From Multifurca ochricompacta (Eukaryota; Basidiomycota; Agaricomycetes; Russulales; Russulaceae): DNA of 52,207 nucleotides. Both the position numbers and the translations under genes were made by a program. Shown here one piece after another: positions 50,101 through 52,207 of this stretch. The DNA is taken from NCBI GenBank assembly GCA_022496185.1, contig WTXG01000248.1:1-52207 (forward strand), written 5' to 3'. The notes beneath the pieces are model-generated. The model saw nothing but the letters and a program-made list of their open reading frames with translations. It was not told the DNA's origin and searched no databases. How positions within the stretch are numbered: the stretch's first letter is position 1; every line of letters begins with the position of its first letter.

Positions 50101-51453
50101 ATAGATCCCCAGCCTTGATTCCTTCTGCTATTCTTTTTCCTTTATACTCTATTGTGACATTATATTGATCGAATAAGACCATACCACCTCTGTTGGTGAT
50201 ATGACTTGTTGATAAGATGCAATTTCCTGCTGATGGCATGTAAAAAACGTTATTAAGTTCCAATATATAATTTTTATTGGTTCTTATATGGACACTTCCT
50301 ACTCCTTCTATTGGGACCACGGTTCCATCCGCCACTGTAACTGTGTGTCCCGAATGAGGCAGATATTCATAGAAGTCTGACTCAAAGGGAGTGAAGTGGG
50401 TGGTGGCACTGCTATCCATCATCCAGGCAAATCCATCATCTCTGAAGATTTCTTCAGTCACATTCATGGTATAAAGTTTAATGTGAGGTGTCTCATGCAC
50501 CTCCTGTATTCTTCCACTACCATTAACTATTGTAGCTACTTGGTGGGAAGATGATGGTACACTGGCACCTTGCACCTTCCTCTGGTTGCCCTTTTACCAG
50601 CAGCGGCATTTTGCCGATCCTGTTTCCTTTGCCGACATTTGTTTGCCTTGTGGCCCGGCTTCTGACAGTAGAAGCAGGTGACATCATTGGACAATGATGC
50701 ACCTGCAGGTTGTGGCATGATAATTTGTACTTTTTTGTTTTTGTTTTTGTTGACATGGGCTGCCTTGTTAAGGGCAGCCCCAACACCACTTCCTGTGGGG
50801 CCGGCAAGTCAGCTTTCCTCATTTAGGAACCTCTGAATGAGGTCCTGAGGGGAAAGGTGTTCAGGAGGACCTGAAGCCAGGATAGAGCCAGCAATGGCAC
50901 TGTATGATGGGGGAAGGGACTGGAGCAAAATAAAGCTCATTTGGAGGTCAGAGACCTCCATCCCATTCTCCTTCAGGGTATTCCTAGCATCTAGCACACG
51001 CTGCAATTGGGGCCTGAATTGTTTGCCTTCCTCTAAACGGAAGGACGAAACTGAGCACCACAAATTGTAGGTGGCCATGCTACCCACAGTGCCATACAAG
51101 GACTCCAGCTGCTCATACTTTGAGCAGACTGATGGATACTTCCTATCAGAGGCAACCTGAGAATAAACTTCACTGGTGACAACCAGCACCAGTAAACCCA
51201 TCAATACTTCTTCAACCCTACTCCACTCCTGGATAATGGGTTCTGACCAGGCAGCAAACCTCGCCTGATAGTCTGCTTCCTTTTCGTCATCCTTCTGTAC
51301 CGGAGGATTGGCATATTCAGGCCCATCATGTGTGATGTGCCTTCTCATGCCATTGATCCTCAGCAGGGCAGTAAAAGATACCGACCACTGTGGCCAGTTG
51401 GAGCCATTGAGCTTGTCGAATTTGAAGGTCGAAGGGAAAACGATGTTAGCCAT
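47113..51453 (-). pseudogene. Copia C3 gag-pol, several frameshifts
   Basis: Same family as C2. Start MANIVFPSTFKFDKLNG at 51453, matching the C2 start. Gag, with a stop near 50809 (EES*), CCHC knuckle CFYCQKPGHKANKC, protease MMDSSATTHFT (DSG to DSS), pre-integrase DTWHLRMGHMSKQALKR, integrase (HSDLVGPLQ; QQNGRAERFN), RT (WVFKLKPDGRF; LYVDDITILGS), RNase H (FADSSWGDQEDCHSTSGY) to 47113. Frame changes occur near 50570, 49600, 49210, 48740 and 48150. The last 1000 bp are intact. Confidence 0.93.
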
Positions 51454-52207
51454 TTGAGATGATTTGTAAAGGTTTTGATCCTGGTTCCAAGGAGCAGTTA
51501 GAACCAGTTGTCCAGGTCTCATTTAAGAGGGCCCATCCAATCTGTGGCGCTATGCTTCAGAACTTAAGAAAGTCCTGCCTCTGATGTGTGACTTCTAAGT
51601 AGTATAGTGAAGCTATCTAACCCCATTCTACAACAGATCCCAAAGCCACATCAGGCAGATACTGTGTAAATAGAAGGGGAGTCATGTCATGGAGGAGCCA
51701 ACTGCAAGTTCCACTAGAGACAAAGGGTATAAAGCCCTTCCTCTAGTGCTGGTGGTGGAGTCCATGATTAAGCCCTAGATGATTGGGGCCATGACTATAG
51801 TAGACTATTGGGTTTCCTCTGGTGGGGCGAACCCCCACAACATGGCAGCGAATACTCCTGCCCAAGACAAAATCCTCTAGCTACTGTGTAAATACTATAG
51901 TAGTGTGGCCTACTTGTATCGAGCCCAAGTGTCATGGGAGTGACTACCCATGCCTTGTTCTAGACCCTAAACTCTACCAGTGGGTGGCTAAACCTGGCTT
52001 ACGGATCAAGCCAAGCATTAACCAGACTTAAAGCCTCAAGCCTTCTGGGCAAGTGGCCTACTAAAACTATCTATGGGACGAAAACCCAGCTATAACTATG
52101 AACACTATTTACTTAGGGCACACATGAGGAGCTTAAGGTGTTTCACCCACTAAGGGTCCCTCATCACCTTTTGCAAGAACCCTTAAGAAAGGGCTAGCCA
52201 AACAGAT
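51454..52207 (-). other. Copia C3 leader, runs off right edge
   Basis: Inverse match to the right part of the C2 leader (about 33730-34472). No coding capacity. PBS and 5' LTR lie outside the window. Confidence 0.8.

Overview
The window is a transposon graveyard from a fungal nuclear genome, most likely a TE-rich agaricomycete basidiomycete. The grounds are chromodomain Ty3/Gypsy and Ty1/Copia families with 5-bp target duplications, a hAT transposase with about 55-nt introns, short-intron relics of two nuclear genes (ALKBH1-like and ATP12-like), and heavy CpG decay. The clade is inferred from how the proteins read; I could not search a database. I see no bacterial features and no clearly functional host gene.

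Layout. 1-7.6 kb: Gypsy-1 on the minus strand runs off the left edge. It and an unidentified element X sit inside a minus-strand Copia (C1), which also carries a solo LTR (5529-6104, TSD GGAAT). 7.6-10.7 kb: a decayed hAT transposase gene on the plus strand, broken by two solo LTRs (TSDs CAACA and TGCTA). 10.7-12.9 kb: decayed sequence ending in an AlkB-like pseudogene. 12.9-20.4 kb: Gypsy-A, complete from LTR to LTR (12912-20401, TSD CTTAG), with gag, pol and a third zinc-knuckle ORF. 20.4-22.8 kb: ATP12-like pseudogene, a tRNA-derived SINE-like head and hAT-type MITE remains. 22.8-29.9 kb: Gypsy-B (22795-29888, TSD AGGTC), itself carrying a 1335-bp hAT-type MITE (8-bp TSD). 30.1 kb to the right edge: one long Gypsy-A relative (A', minus strand), opened by a solo LTR D (TSD GTCAG), by Copia C2 inside D (TSD CCTGT), by a solo LTR and a palindromic Tc1/mariner derivative inside C2, by another solo LTR (TSD ACATC), and by Copia C3, which leaves the window on the right.

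The most unusual observation concerns the LTRs. In every Copia-type LTR here (seven copies, two unrelated families), and in simpler form in solo LTR D, the segment starting 34 nt after the first T of the TATA box is present twice. The first copy is split by a GT...AG segment of 53-56 nt that looks like a spliceosomal intron. The second copy is the exact intron-less version and ends in its own pyrimidine-TAG acceptor. The second copy therefore equals the spliced 5' end of the transcript. This is what would be needed for a spliced genomic RNA to rebuild intron-containing LTRs at each round of reverse transcription.

The three Gypsy families show another priming logic: 11-14 nt just inside the 5' LTR are complementary to the predicted first nucleotides of their own mRNA, the Tf1-type self-priming signature. 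Gypsy-A and A' also share a -1 frame relation at the gag/pol junction and an in-frame pol-TAA-ORF3 arrangement.
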